A stretch of 64,000 bases of DNA from NCBI RefSeq assembly GCF_027923385.1, contig NZ_BSEC01000001.1, positions 1,376,501 to 1,440,500 of the forward strand. Direction: 5' to 3'. Below are positions 24,801-33,440 of this stretch, piece by piece. The position numbers and the translations under genes are program-made. Each line of letters begins with the position of its first letter. The first letter of the stretch is position 1. The stretch comes from Methylocystis echinoides (lineage in GTDB: Bacteria; Pseudomonadota; Alphaproteobacteria; Rhizobiales; Beijerinckiaceae). The notes beneath the pieces are model-generated. The model had not been told where the DNA came from and made no database searches. It worked only from the letters and a program-made list of their open reading frames with translations.

Positions 24801-25568
24801 TCAGGGGGTGAAAGAGATGACGCCCGAGAGGGAAACGGGCCGACCCGGCGCCGCCACCGAGCCGCAGCGACCGCCAAGCCGACTCGCAATCGCGACCAGC
24901 GGTCCGCTGCCCGAGGGCGAGAAAGACGTCAGCGAACCGGTCGCGCTGAATGACGCTGAATAGGTGACGCGGCCGGGGAGCGGCGCCTCGAAACTGGCCG
25001 CGGCGCGCTGCAGGCAGGCATGGAACTGGTTGGCGATCGCGGAGGGCGTGGCGCCCGGCGGCGCAGCCGGCGCGCGCATCGCCGGGGCGTCGGTTCTCGC
25101 CGCGCCCGGCGCCGTGCGCGCGGTCGTCGGCGCCGGCCTGGCGTCGGTTCCGGGCCTGGCGACCGGCGGCTTGTCGATCTTCTTTTCGACTTTCGGCTTT
25201 TCGATGGGCTTTGGAGCCGGCTTCACTTCTTCGACGGGCGCGACCGGATCGAGGAGCGGCGGCGGCGGCGGGTCCGGAAGCGCCAGTTCCTCGGGCGGTG
25301 GGAGCGTGTCTTCTGGCGGCGGCTCTTCGGCCGGGATCGGCGCCAGTTCGATGACCTGCTGCTCTTCGACCGGTTGCTCTGCGGCTTTGAACGTCAGGGT
25401 GACGACGGCGCCGAGAAGAAGCGCATAGACCGCCGCGGCGCCGATCTGCGCCCGGTAGTGCGGCTTTTGCGCCATGGGTTGCAGCAGCCCCTGAACGCCA
25501 TGCGGATCTGTATGAAATTCGAAGTCCGGTTCAACGGCGTTGAGGTTCGGCGCAATCGCAGTCGCCAT
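24801..25568 (-). CDS. tonB: TonB-type energy transducer
   Basis: This 255-residue protein has a cytoplasmic N-terminus, one anchor helix near residues 41-60 (AQIGAAAVYALLLGAVVTLTF), a Pro/Glu then Pro/Lys-rich periplasmic spacer (PPPEELALPDPPPPPLLDP and KPAPKPIEKPKVEKKI), and a C-terminal domain. The spacer is typical of TonB. The C-terminal domain is divergent and contains two cysteines (FHACLQRA and GGRCGS), so it may recognise its receptor in a specialised way. It is the first gene of a three-gene operon that lies next to a TonB-dependent receptor. Confidence 0.8.
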   Translation of the reverse strand: MATAIAPNLNAVEPDFEFHTDPHGVQGLLQPMAQKPHYRAQIGAAAVYALLLGAVVTLTFKAAEQPVEEQQVIELAPIPAEEPPPEDTLPPPEELALPDPPPPPLLDPVAPVEEVKPAPKPIEKPKVEKKIDKPPVARPGTDARPAPTTARTAPGAARTDAPAMRAPAAPPGATPSAIANQFHACLQRAAASFEAPLPGRVTYSASFSATGSLTSFSPSGSGPLVAIASRLGGRCGSVAAPGRPVSLSGVISFTP

Positions 25569-25687
25569 CAGATGAGCCCTTCTGCTAAATCACTCAATTC
25601 TCAATTAGCCGATTAATCCTATAGGCGCAATATGAAAATAACAGCGAATCCCGGGCCGTTTCGCGGCGTGCTGGCCACTACGTACGC

Positions 25688-25720
25688 AAAAAGCCCAGGG
25701 CGCGCGAAACGCCCCGGGCC
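25688..25720 (-). terminator. Rho-independent terminator behind the barrel gene
   Basis: Read on the minus strand, a hairpin (GGCCCGGGGCG / CGCGCCCTGGGC) is followed by TTTTTGCG. It lies 26 bases after the stop of the 25746-26513 gene. Confidence 0.75.
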
Positions 25721-25745
25721 TCAACGGCATGCAAACTGCTCTTTC

Positions 25746-26513
25746 CTATTTCGTCACAACCGGCGCCGCGACGGGCGGGAGCGGCGAAACGAGCGCCGGG
25801 GCGGCCGCGGGCGTGGAGAAATGATAATTGACGCCGCCGCGCACGACATGGCCGGCGCTACCGACATTGGCCAAATACACGCCGCGGTTCGTCGTGTAGG
25901 AAACGCCGGTGTCGGCAAGCCATGTGTAGAGATATTCGCCCTTGACGGAAATCCTGTCCGTCCAGGCGTATTCGAAGCCGGCGCCCGCAGTCCAGCCCGC
26001 CCGCACCGTCGGTCCGTTATTGATCACGCCATAGGTTTCCGGGACCAGCGTCGTGAAGCTGCTTGACGTGAAATTGGTGCCATAGGCGAGGCCGGCGCTG
26101 GCGAAGACCAGCCAGCGCGGCGTAAAGGAATAGCCCAGACGGCCGCGGAAGGTCCCAAGGACGCCCTGATTGGTCGAACTGGGCAGCGTGTTTCCAACCC
26201 GGGCCGCCGAGACGAAGCCGCGATAACCGATATCCGCTTCCGCGCCGACAATGACTCTCTCGGTCAATTGGTAATTATAGCCGAGCGTGAGGCCGCCGAC
26301 GAAAGCCGAACCGCGCAGCGGCGTATAATTGCCGAGCGAGAAGAAGCCGTTGCCGAGCAGGCCTCCGGCGAAGCCGCCGACATAGCCGCCTTGCCAGCTG
26401 AACGGCGGTGGCGGCGGCGCCGCTTTTGCGGTGGGAATATCCGCGGCGCGCGTTCCAGTTACGGCGAGTGTCATCACGAGAGCGCTCGTGGCGGTTTTGA
26501 AGAAAGTTTTCAT
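25746..26513 (-). CDS. Outer-membrane beta-barrel protein
   Basis: This 255-residue protein has a signal peptide (MKTFFKTATSALVMTLAVTGTRA), then ADIPTAKAAPPPPPFSWQGGYVG and alternating strands. The blocks EADIGYRGF, GRLGYSFTPRWLVFASAGLAYG and FEYAWTDRISVKGEYLYTWL are typical of Omp25-like barrels of Hyphomicrobiales. It starts 30 bases after the TonB-dependent receptor stop on the same strand, so the two may be co-transcribed and act together at the outer membrane. Confidence 0.85.
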   Translation of the reverse strand: MKTFFKTATSALVMTLAVTGTRAADIPTAKAAPPPPPFSWQGGYVGGFAGGLLGNGFFSLGNYTPLRGSAFVGGLTLGYNYQLTERVIVGAEADIGYRGFVSAARVGNTLPSSTNQGVLGTFRGRLGYSFTPRWLVFASAGLAYGTNFTSSSFTTLVPETYGVINNGPTVRAGWTAGAGFEYAWTDRISVKGEYLYTWLADTGVSYTTNRGVYLANVGSAGHVVRGGVNYHFSTPAAAPALVSPLPPVAAPVVTK

Positions 26514-26543
26514 TGGATTCTCCTCGAAGCGATACCGGTTTGC

Positions 26544-29054
26544 TCAGTAGAGTTTGATGCGCAGCGTGGCGCCGAAGGTGCGCGGGTTGTTGGCCGAAAA
26601 GGTCAATGACGGCGCGGTCGTCGGATTGCCGACGTTCTGCGCGATGATGATCCGTTCATCGAGGAGGTTTCTGACGAAGAGATTGAAGCTGTAGGTGTCG
26701 TCGTCCGTCTTCAGTCCCACGCCGGCGTTCCAGATCGCGTAGGAAGGCATGTAAAGCGGGTAGATCGAATTGGGCGCCGACAATTGCGTCTTGGCGCTCC
26801 ATGCGGCGTTCGAATAGCTGAACAGCGAAACCGGCCCCGTGTAGCCATACTCCCTGAATGCCGCGCCGAGCGGATATTCGTGATTGAAGCCGACATTCGC
26901 AGAGACGGGCGCGACAGGGTTGTTGCCGGCGACGCCGCCGGTGATGCTGTGACCGGAAAGCGACATGTAGAGCGGCGCGTTGACGCCATTGACGTTGGCG
27001 GAGGCGGGCCACAACCATTCGTTTGGCGGCGCAGCCTTGGCGTAGTCGACATATTGCGCATTGGTGTAAGCGCCGGAGAAGGTGAACCAGAGCCTGTCTA
27101 TCGGGCTCCAGCGCCCATCGAACTCGAAGCCGCGCAGGCGGACATGGCCGATATTGCCGAGAAAGTTCTTGCGAATCGGAACGCCGGTGACATCGGCGTA
27201 GTCGGTGTTCACGAGAACGGACTGAAAGTCGAAAATATCGTTCCAGTAGAAGTTTCCGTTGAGGATGAGCTTGTCCTCGAGCCAGTTTGTCTTGAGGCCC
27301 AGTTCATAGTCCCAGGAGACTTCCGGCTTGGTGATGACCGGCTGCCAGGCGAGAAACTGCCCCCTGCTGTTGAGAATCGGCAGGGCCTGTGTATTCACGG
27401 CGCCGGATTTCTCGCCGCGCGCGGCGGAGCCATAGGCCATGATGTTTTCATTGTACCGATAGGAGGGATTGAACAGGCCGGAAAGCGAATTGACAGCCTG
27501 GCTCTGTCCACCGGTGTCGAAATAGGTCGTGCCGCCGGTCGCCTGAGAGACCGCGTTGATCTGCTGCATCGTAAACGGCAGGCTGGTTGAATTCGGGATG
27601 CCCTGAATCCAGCCGAAATTCGACCCCTCGCGAATTTCATAGGTGTCGCGCAAGCCTGCCGTGACAGCCCATTGCTCATCAATATGCCAGGTCGCCTGAC
27701 CGAAGGCCGCGGTGCTGAAGGTCCGGGCCTTGCCGTCGTTGCGGTACGACAGCCCCCACAAATTCAGCGGATTCGCATTGAAGTTGTTGGCGAACCACTG
27801 CGACGCGTCAGAGCCATAGTCGACGTGGTTGTACGAGAAGATTCGCTCATAAAGGTTGTAATTGCCGATCGTCCATTCCAGCTCCTGGCCTGCGGGAGAG
27901 GCAAGCCGCGTTTCGTGAGAATATTGATCGACCGTGACATCATAGGCGTTGCTGCTGATGTCCGTCAGCTGATTGCCCATGGCGTTGTTGGGATGAAGGA
28001 TGAACTCGCGCCAGGCGCTGACGGCTGTCAGCGTGTTATCGCCGAGCTGATAATTCAGCTCGTTCGACGCGCCCGTGGTTCTTTGATCGAGCTTGCCCAG
28101 ACGGGTCAGATAGGGCTGGTAGGGGCTATAGGTCAGTATTGGCATGCGCAGGCGTGACGCGAGGTTCTGCGCATAGGTGCGCGCCGGGGCGCCATTGGCG
28201 TAGAAGGGGAAGGAATTGCCCCAAACGCCGCCGTAGTTGTTATACTCGTCCGACCGCAGCCGATCGAAGATGAACCTGTCGGTGAAATTGTCGCCGACAT
28301 AATACAACTGGCCGCGAACGCCCCAGCGATTATTGTCGAGGAGCTGCTGGCTGTTGAACTGGTTGTTGATCCAGCCGTTGCCCCGATCGTAATAGAGCGT
28401 CACGCGATAGGCGAGCTTGTCATCGATGATGGGGCCCGTGACATTCAGTTTCTGCGTGACGCGATCGTAATTGCCGAAAGTTGTTTCGGAAGTGGCCGAA
28501 CGCGCGAAGGACGGCAATTGCGTGCGGATGACGACGGCGCCCACAGTCGTATTCTTGCCGAGCAGCGTGCCCTGCGGGCCGCGAACAACCTCCAGCGACT
28601 GAAGATCGACGAAGTCGGCCCATTGGAAGCCGACGTGGGTGTAGAACACATTATCGACGATGAGGCCGACGGCGGATTCGGAGCCATCGGCGCCGCCCGA
28701 AATGCCGGAGATGCCGCGAATGGACATCGCCGACGTTCGCGGATTGGTGATCGACGGCACGAAGTTCGGAACCTTCTGCGCAAAGTCCTGCAGGCGTTCG
28801 AGGCGCTCACGCTCCTGCGTCTTGGCGCCGACGACGCTGATGGGGAGCGGAACGTCCTGGACCTTCTCCTCGCGCTTGCGCGCTGTCACCTTGACTTCCT
28901 CGACCTGCGTATCCTGCACATCCGACGGCTTGGGTTTGTCTTCCGCCAGCGCCTGGCCGGTCGACGAAAGCGCGATGCCGCCCGCGAGAGCGACCGACGC
29001 GAGTCCAACGCTCGAAAGAAGTCTTCTACGAAACGCCAGAGCGTTGCTTGCCAT
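26544..29054 (-). CDS. TonB-dependent outer-membrane receptor
   Basis: This 836-residue protein has a signal peptide, a likely TonB box (VEEVKVTARKREEKVQDVPL near residue 55), a plug domain to about residue 170 (GTLLGKNTTVGAVVIR) and a 22-strand-type barrel ending NNPRTFGATLRIKLY. It takes up a ligand (metal complex, cofactor or oligosaccharide) using energy from the neighbouring TonB-ExbB-ExbD. The ligand cannot be read from sequence, but the XoxF context makes a metal or metallophore plausible. Its -35/-10-like sequence and a TAGGATTAA motif lie in the 260-base gap before the gene. Confidence 0.92.
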   Translation of the reverse strand: MASNALAFRRRLLSSVGLASVALAGGIALSSTGQALAEDKPKPSDVQDTQVEEVKVTARKREEKVQDVPLPISVVGAKTQERERLERLQDFAQKVPNFVPSITNPRTSAMSIRGISGISGGADGSESAVGLIVDNVFYTHVGFQWADFVDLQSLEVVRGPQGTLLGKNTTVGAVVIRTQLPSFARSATSETTFGNYDRVTQKLNVTGPIIDDKLAYRVTLYYDRGNGWINNQFNSQQLLDNNRWGVRGQLYYVGDNFTDRFIFDRLRSDEYNNYGGVWGNSFPFYANGAPARTYAQNLASRLRMPILTYSPYQPYLTRLGKLDQRTTGASNELNYQLGDNTLTAVSAWREFILHPNNAMGNQLTDISSNAYDVTVDQYSHETRLASPAGQELEWTIGNYNLYERIFSYNHVDYGSDASQWFANNFNANPLNLWGLSYRNDGKARTFSTAAFGQATWHIDEQWAVTAGLRDTYEIREGSNFGWIQGIPNSTSLPFTMQQINAVSQATGGTTYFDTGGQSQAVNSLSGLFNPSYRYNENIMAYGSAARGEKSGAVNTQALPILNSRGQFLAWQPVITKPEVSWDYELGLKTNWLEDKLILNGNFYWNDIFDFQSVLVNTDYADVTGVPIRKNFLGNIGHVRLRGFEFDGRWSPIDRLWFTFSGAYTNAQYVDYAKAAPPNEWLWPASANVNGVNAPLYMSLSGHSITGGVAGNNPVAPVSANVGFNHEYPLGAAFREYGYTGPVSLFSYSNAAWSAKTQLSAPNSIYPLYMPSYAIWNAGVGLKTDDDTYSFNLFVRNLLDERIIIAQNVGNPTTAPSLTFSANNPRTFGATLRIKLY

Positions 29055-29315
29055 GTCCGAACTCCGAACTTTGCCCTTCGGGCTTATTCAATCTACTAAC
29101 TATGTAGGATTAAGAGGCGCGGTCAAGCTCCTTGACGCCGTGTTCGGCAGCGTCATCCTCCGGAGCGTTTCATTTCCAGCGTCTGTTGCAGTTGGGCAAC
29201 AATTTATTAGATATTAAAAAATTGACGCCGCGCGGCGAAGTGACCGTGCGGCGTCGAAACGATGGAGAAAAGTGTGGATCAGTGCGGCTTTAATTCACAT
29301 GTAAAAGATAGAAAG
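29055..29315. promoter_or_regulatory. Regulatory gap upstream of the receptor gene
   Basis: On the minus strand TTGACC is followed after 16 bases by CATAGT, a plausible promoter for the receptor. It overlaps the sequence ATCTACTAACTATGTAGGAT (29091-29110), a short interrupted dyad. The AT-rich part (29200-29220) may also hold the end of the cytochrome operon transcript. No gene is seen. Confidence 0.4.
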
Positions 29316-30062
29316 TTAAAAGCTCGCGATGTCTGTGTCGGGCCGCGGCGCGACGTCGAGGCCGAAAATCAGCGCCGCGGTCAACGCAACGAACAGCAGG
29401 ATGGCGAGGAGACTGCGTGACGAGGCGATCGCTTCCTCGGGCAGCACAATATCCGCAGGCTTTCGGCCCGTGATCATCGCCAGGATGAGGGGCTCGCGCT
29501 TGACGAAAACATGAATCAACACGGCCCCGATGTGAAACACGACGGCGAAGACAATCACATAGAAAAGCCTGCGGTGCAGGGATGTGAGAAACAGGCTCGC
29601 CTCTTTGCTGACAAGACCGGCGAACGGCCCCAGGTTGAAAATCTCGTCGTTTCCGAAAAGACCGAGCGCAGCCTGCGCGCCGGTGACCAGAAGAAGGGTG
29701 ATGACCATCAACGCGCCGAGCGGATTATGTCCGGCGTAACGCGTGCGCCGCTTTCTGCCCACAGCGCTGACGTAACGCAGCACGCCGCGCGGCCCTTCCA
29801 GGAAGTTCACGAAACGCGCATGGCGCGTGCCGACGACTCCCCAGATGAGGCGGAAAACAACCAGAACGATTGTCGCGTAACCAAAGAACAGATGGAGCGA
29901 AAAATAGCTGGCGCCGAGTCGGTTGCTGACATAGGCGCCAAGGATCGACGCGGCGAGGCCCCAGTGGACGAGCCGGGTCGGCCAATCCCAGACCCGGCGA
30001 AACGTCGCCGCCTCCCGATAGCTCGCCGGGGAGGTGATGCGATGATTCTCGAGAGTGGTCAT
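29316..30062 (-). CDS. Cytochrome b561-family membrane protein
   Basis: This 248-residue protein has four main membrane helices plus one C-terminal helix and His residues placed as in two-haem b561/Ni-Fe hydrogenase-type cytochromes b (LVHWGLAASI, FSLHLFFGYA, YAGHNPLGAL, FVVFHIGAVLIHVF). It would pass electrons between the quinone pool and periplasmic carriers. The start at MTTLENH was chosen because it lies 27 bases after the cytochrome c' gene. It is the last gene of a nine-gene redox operon that begins at 37285. Confidence 0.85.
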   Translation of the reverse strand: MTTLENHRITSPASYREAATFRRVWDWPTRLVHWGLAASILGAYVSNRLGASYFSLHLFFGYATIVLVVFRLIWGVVGTRHARFVNFLEGPRGVLRYVSAVGRKRRTRYAGHNPLGALMVITLLLVTGAQAALGLFGNDEIFNLGPFAGLVSKEASLFLTSLHRRLFYVIVFAVVFHIGAVLIHVFVKREPLILAMITGRKPADIVLPEEAIASSRSLLAILLFVALTAALIFGLDVAPRPDTDIASF

Positions 30063-30089
30063 GTGAGCGCCTCGTCGCGTCAATGATGG

Positions 30090-30590
30090 CTATTTGATCT
30101 TGTAGGTCTCGTGGCAGCCCTTGCAGTCCTGGGCGAGCGCCGCGACGCTCGCCTTCCAGGCGTCGTTCGCGTTCTTCTCCTTGCCGTTCACGTCGACAAG
30201 CGCCTGAGCGTCGGCCTGAAAGCTCTTCAGCTTCCTGTCGAATTCCGCACGATTGCTCCAGACGTCGGCCTTGGCCTTGGAGTCCGGCTCGCCGGGATTG
30301 GAACCCTCCGGAAAGGCGTCTTCGACAATTCCGGCCAGGAAGGCGATGCGGGCGGCCCGCTTCGTTGCTTCCGCCTCGTCATAGGGTGCATTGCCCTTGG
30401 CGACGGCGCCGAAGTAGCGGAAGTAATTTCCAATGAGCGTGAAGGCCGCCTTTCGATTCTCGACGGCTTGCTTGCTCGCGGAAGGGGGCGCCGGCGGCGG
30501 GGCGTTTTGTGCCGAGGCGGAGGCGATCACACCGCCGACAACAATCGCAACTGTCATCGCGAGGAAACTGGCCTGGAAGTGATTACGCAT
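30090..30590 (-). CDS. Cytochrome c'-like protein (copy 1)
   Basis: This 166-residue exported four-helix protein has a signal peptide (to SASAQNAP) and a C-terminal haem motif, CKGCHETYKIK, the arrangement of class II cytochromes c'. Such proteins bind nitric oxide or carry electrons in the periplasm. Conserved NYFRYF lies in the first helix. A second, distantly related cytochrome c' is encoded four genes upstream. A cytochrome b561 gene follows directly, and the two make a natural electron-transfer pair. Confidence 0.88.
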   Translation of the reverse strand: MRNHFQASFLAMTVAIVVGGVIASASAQNAPPPAPPSASKQAVENRKAAFTLIGNYFRYFGAVAKGNAPYDEAEATKRAARIAFLAGIVEDAFPEGSNPGEPDSKAKADVWSNRAEFDRKLKSFQADAQALVDVNGKEKNANDAWKASVAALAQDCKGCHETYKIK

Positions 30591-30637
30591 GTGTGGATAT
30601 TCCTTTCAAAGGAGCGCGGACGTCTCGCGGAACCTGG

Positions 30638-31192
30638 TCAGCGCGGATGCGCGTCGCGCCACTTGCGCACGAATTCCAGCGTGTCTTCGATGTGGCGCGA
30701 GGGATTCGAGTCTGTCAGCGCAAAGCCAATCTTGCCGTCGGGCAGAATGACGTAGGAAATTCTGTCGGCGACGGTGTCGCCCGTGGCGCTGGGTTTGAGG
30801 CGTTTCGCGTCATAGGCGTTGATGATGCTGAAGGCCGGATCTGCCGCGACGGGGAATTTGTCGCGGCATTCCTTTGTTGAGAACTCGCGTTGCACCTCGA
30901 TGGGGTCGCCCGAGACGCCGACAATGCTCGCGCCCACGGCGGCGAAGCGCTCCGAATTTTCAGCGAATTCGTGCGCCTCTATGGTGCAGCCGCGGGTGAA
31001 GGACTTCGGATAGAAATACAGGACGACCGGGCCTTTCTTCAAAGAGTCCGCGAGCGAGAAATTGAAATCTTTCCCTCCGAGCGCTGCGGCGGCGCTGAAG
31101 CCGGGAGCGGCGTCCCCGGGCTTCAGAGCGGCGGTCGCCGGCTGAGTTAGAAGAAGGAGGCTCGCTGCTGCGAGAAGCGTTCTGATGTTCAT
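30638..31192 (-). CDS. Exported AhpC/TSA-type peroxiredoxin
   Basis: This 184-residue protein has a signal peptide (MNIRTLLAAASLLLLTQPATA) and a thioredoxin-fold peroxiredoxin domain with the peroxidatic block FYPKSFTRGCTIEAHEF (Cys near residue 68). In the usual PxxxTxxC motif the first Thr is present, as is a later Cys (STKECRDKF) that could resolve it. It would reduce peroxides in the periplasm. A GTG at 31207 overlaps the stop of the rhodanese gene (GTGA) and is an alternative coupled start. Confidence 0.85.
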   Translation of the reverse strand: MNIRTLLAAASLLLLTQPATAALKPGDAAPGFSAAAALGGKDFNFSLADSLKKGPVVLYFYPKSFTRGCTIEAHEFAENSERFAAVGASIVGVSGDPIEVQREFSTKECRDKFPVAADPAFSIINAYDAKRLKPSATGDTVADRISYVILPDGKIGFALTDSNPSRHIEDTLEFVRKWRDAHPR

Positions 31193-31203
31193 GACGGCAT
31201 CGC

Positions 31204-31728
31204 TCACTTCGGCTGGGAGTCTGCGGCGGTGACGGCGGCGGTCTTCGGCGGCGGCGGCTGCACCTTGGAGAGGACGCCCCCATCATCCTCATAGTCCCGC
31301 ACGCCGATGGCGCCGACCACGTGGAAGCCATATCCGGCGAGCAGGTCGCCGATGGCGCCGGCGCGATGCGCGCGGTTCGATACGACGACAATCACCCGGT
31401 CGCGCGGAATGAAGGCAAGGCTCTTCTGCACATCCGCGGTCTGGATGCTGAGATAAACGGGGAAGCCGCCGATTTTCGTCAGTTCGTCGGGGCGACGGAT
31501 ATCCAGAATGAGAAGCTGCTCGGGCCGCGCGGCGAGCGCGTCGAAGGCGGCGCGATTGAGCCTGAGCGTCTTGTAGATATAGGCGGGGTCATTGGCGGGC
31601 GTGACCGGCGCGCCGCCGGGCGTCGTGGTCGTCGGAGCGGCGACCGGCGCCGATTGCGCCCGGGCGGCGCCGGTGGCGAGCAGGAGTCCAAAGGCGAAGA
31701 TTGAAGCGACGCGAAGGCTAACGTGCAT
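31204..31728 (-). CDS. Exported rhodanese-like protein without catalytic Cys
   Basis: This 174-residue protein has a signal peptide (MHVSLRVASIFAFGLLLATGAARA) and one rhodanese fold (ILDIRRPDELTKIGGFPVYLSI and VIVVVSNRAHRAGAIGDLLAGYGF). The position of the active-site Cys is occupied by SNRAHRAG, so ordinary sulfur transfer is unlikely. A binding or structural role in the periplasm is more plausible. It lies between the hydrolase and peroxiredoxin genes in the nine-gene operon. Confidence 0.75.
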   Translation of the reverse strand: MHVSLRVASIFAFGLLLATGAARAQSAPVAAPTTTTPGGAPVTPANDPAYIYKTLRLNRAAFDALAARPEQLLILDIRRPDELTKIGGFPVYLSIQTADVQKSLAFIPRDRVIVVVSNRAHRAGAIGDLLAGYGFHVVGAIGVRDYEDDGGVLSKVQPPPPKTAAVTAADSQPK

Positions 31729-31757
31729 GTTGTTTCTCTCGATGAGCGGGATGAAGA

Positions 31758-32648
31758 TCAGCCGCGCAGATGCGCGTTGAAAAAATCGATGGTTCTTGCC
31801 CAGGCGAGCCTGGCCGCCGCCTGATCGTATCTGGGCGTCGTGTCGTTGTTGAAGCCGTGCTGGACGCCCGGATAGATGAAGGACTCGTAAGGAACTTTGG
31901 CTTCCTTGAGCGCCGTTTCGTAAGCGGACCATCCGGCGTTGATGCGGTCATCGACGCCAGCGTAGTGGAGGAGCAGCGGCGCCTTGATGTTCCTGACTTC
32001 CTCAGCTTTCGGCTGGGCGCCGTAGAAGGGCACAGCGGCGCCGAGGTCTGGAATTCTGGTGGCGAGAAAATTGGCGACCCCGCCGCCATAACAAAAGCCG
32101 ACGACGCCGACTTTGCCATTGCCATCCGGCAGCGCCTTCAGGGCCGCCACCGCAGCGAGGAAATCCTTGCGGGTCTTTTCCTGATCGAGCTTTTGAAACA
32201 GCTCGCGCGCCTTGTCTTCGTCTCCGGGATATCCGCCGAGCGGGGCGAGCGCGTCCGGCGCGAAGGCGATGAAATTGGCGAGGGCGAGCCGACGCGTAAT
32301 GTCCTCGATGTGGGGATTGAGGCCGCGGTTCTCATGCACGACGAGAATGACGGGCAGCTTGCCAGCCGCGTTGGCGGGCTTGACGAGATATCCTTTCACG
32401 ACGCCATTGCCGTCGGGAGAAGGAAATTCAACCGTCTTGCCGACGATGCGCGGGTCGTCCTTTTGCACCTGCTGCGCCTCAGCGAAGCGCGGCTGCAGCG
32501 CCGCCAGTGTCGTTGCCGCGGCGACGGCGCCAAGGCCGAGCTTTCCAACGCGATCGATGAAGCCGCGACGGCTGATGTCGCCGTGCACATAGAGGTCGAA
32601 CGCCTTGAGCACTTCAGGATCAAAGTCGTCGGCTGTCTTTCTCGTCAT
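31758..32648 (-). CDS. Tat-exported dienelactone-hydrolase-family protein
   Basis: This 296-residue protein has a twin-arginine signal (DISRRGFIDRVGKLGLGAVA) and an alpha/beta hydrolase domain with the catalytic Cys in GFCYGGG (near residue 180), Asp in AGVDDRINAG and His in PGVQHGFNND. That is the Cys-Asp-His triad of dienelactone hydrolases. Family members hydrolyse lactones or small esters, and an exported, redox-clustered version has no obvious known substrate. It is the fifth gene of the nine-gene operon. Confidence 0.85.
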   Translation of the reverse strand: MTRKTADDFDPEVLKAFDLYVHGDISRRGFIDRVGKLGLGAVAAATTLAALQPRFAEAQQVQKDDPRIVGKTVEFPSPDGNGVVKGYLVKPANAAGKLPVILVVHENRGLNPHIEDITRRLALANFIAFAPDALAPLGGYPGDEDKARELFQKLDQEKTRKDFLAAVAALKALPDGNGKVGVVGFCYGGGVANFLATRIPDLGAAVPFYGAQPKAEEVRNIKAPLLLHYAGVDDRINAGWSAYETALKEAKVPYESFIYPGVQHGFNNDTTPRYDQAAARLAWARTIDFFNAHLRG

Positions 32649-32673
32649 GATTTTTCCCTGGTTTCAGCGAGAC

Positions 32674-33087
32674 TCAGCGTGCGAGCCGCGGCTTGTAGAG
32701 GTCGTGGCAGGATTTGCACAGTTCCGGCGCTTCTCGCGCCGCCGCTGCGGCCGCTTCGAAATTGTTGCTGTCGACATTGCTGAGAACGTCGCTGATCACC
32801 TTCAGGCCCTTGCGCGAAATTTCGACCGCGTCCTGCGCGCCCTTTCTCGTGAAGTAGCCTTCCGTATATTTGAAACCATCGAGAAGAACCTGCGCATCCT
32901 CCTTGGCCGCATCGGCGTTCTGGGCCGTGAGGTCGGGTTCGAAATATTTGATGGTCTTGTCGAGATCCCTCATGAGATCGTTGTCGTAGTCGTGCAGGTC
33001 GATCGCCGCGACGACGGGCGCGGCGGTGAACAACAGAGCGATCGCGATGGGAGCGGCCTTCCGCAGATTATCTCTCATGGACATCAT
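32674..33087 (-). CDS. Cytochrome c'-like protein (copy 2)
   Basis: This protein of about 137 residues has a signal peptide (APIAIALLFTAAPVVA) and a C-terminal haem site, CKSCHDLYKPRLAR, as in class II cytochromes. The ATG at 33087 overlaps the cupredoxin stop as ATGA, indicating coupled translation. A Met three codons later is an alternative start. The mature protein is short, acidic and helical. The direct coupling to a blue-copper protein suggests the two exchange electrons or are made in equal amounts. Confidence 0.85.
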   Translation of the reverse strand: MMSMRDNLRKAAPIAIALLFTAAPVVAAIDLHDYDNDLMRDLDKTIKYFEPDLTAQNADAAKEDAQVLLDGFKYTEGYFTRKGAQDAVEISRKGLKVISDVLSNVDSNNFEAAAAAAREAPELCKSCHDLYKPRLAR

Positions 33088-33434
33088 TTGCTCACCGTGA
33101 TCCTACCCTTCATGGCGGAATGCACCCCGCAGTGAAATTCGATTTCGCCCGGCGTCGTAAGCTCGACGCTGTATGTTCCGTCTTCTTCGATGTGCTCTTG
33201 AGAGTGGAACACTTCTCCGTTGACGTTCTCGCCGACAACGGCGTGCGGCGCCTGGTCCCGGTTGAGGAAGAGGATCCGGGCGCCGACAGGCGCCGAGATC
33301 TCGGCCGGAGAGAAAGCAAATTTCTCGATGACGACCGTCGTCGACGCCGCAGCCGGATCACACATCGCCGGATGGCTGACGACAAGCGACGTCAACCATC
33401 CGATTGCAAATGCGCGCAGTGAGCGGATCGACAT
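33084..33434 (-). CDS. Amicyanin/pseudoazurin-like cupredoxin
   Basis: This 116-residue exported protein has one type-1 copper site: His in QAPHAVV, then Cys, His and Met in FHCGVHSAMKG. The signal peptide ends near HPAMCDPA. Such small blue-copper proteins shuttle electrons between periplasmic enzymes, for example amicyanin in methylamine oxidation. No methylamine dehydrogenase genes are present, so the partner is probably within this operon. It begins 6 bases after the DUF1501 gene. Confidence 0.9.
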   Translation of the reverse strand: MSIRSLRAFAIGWLTSLVVSHPAMCDPAAASTTVVIEKFAFSPAEISAPVGARILFLNRDQAPHAVVGENVNGEVFHSQEHIEEDGTYSVELTTPGEIEFHCGVHSAMKGRITVSK

Positions 33435-33440
33435 CGACGA

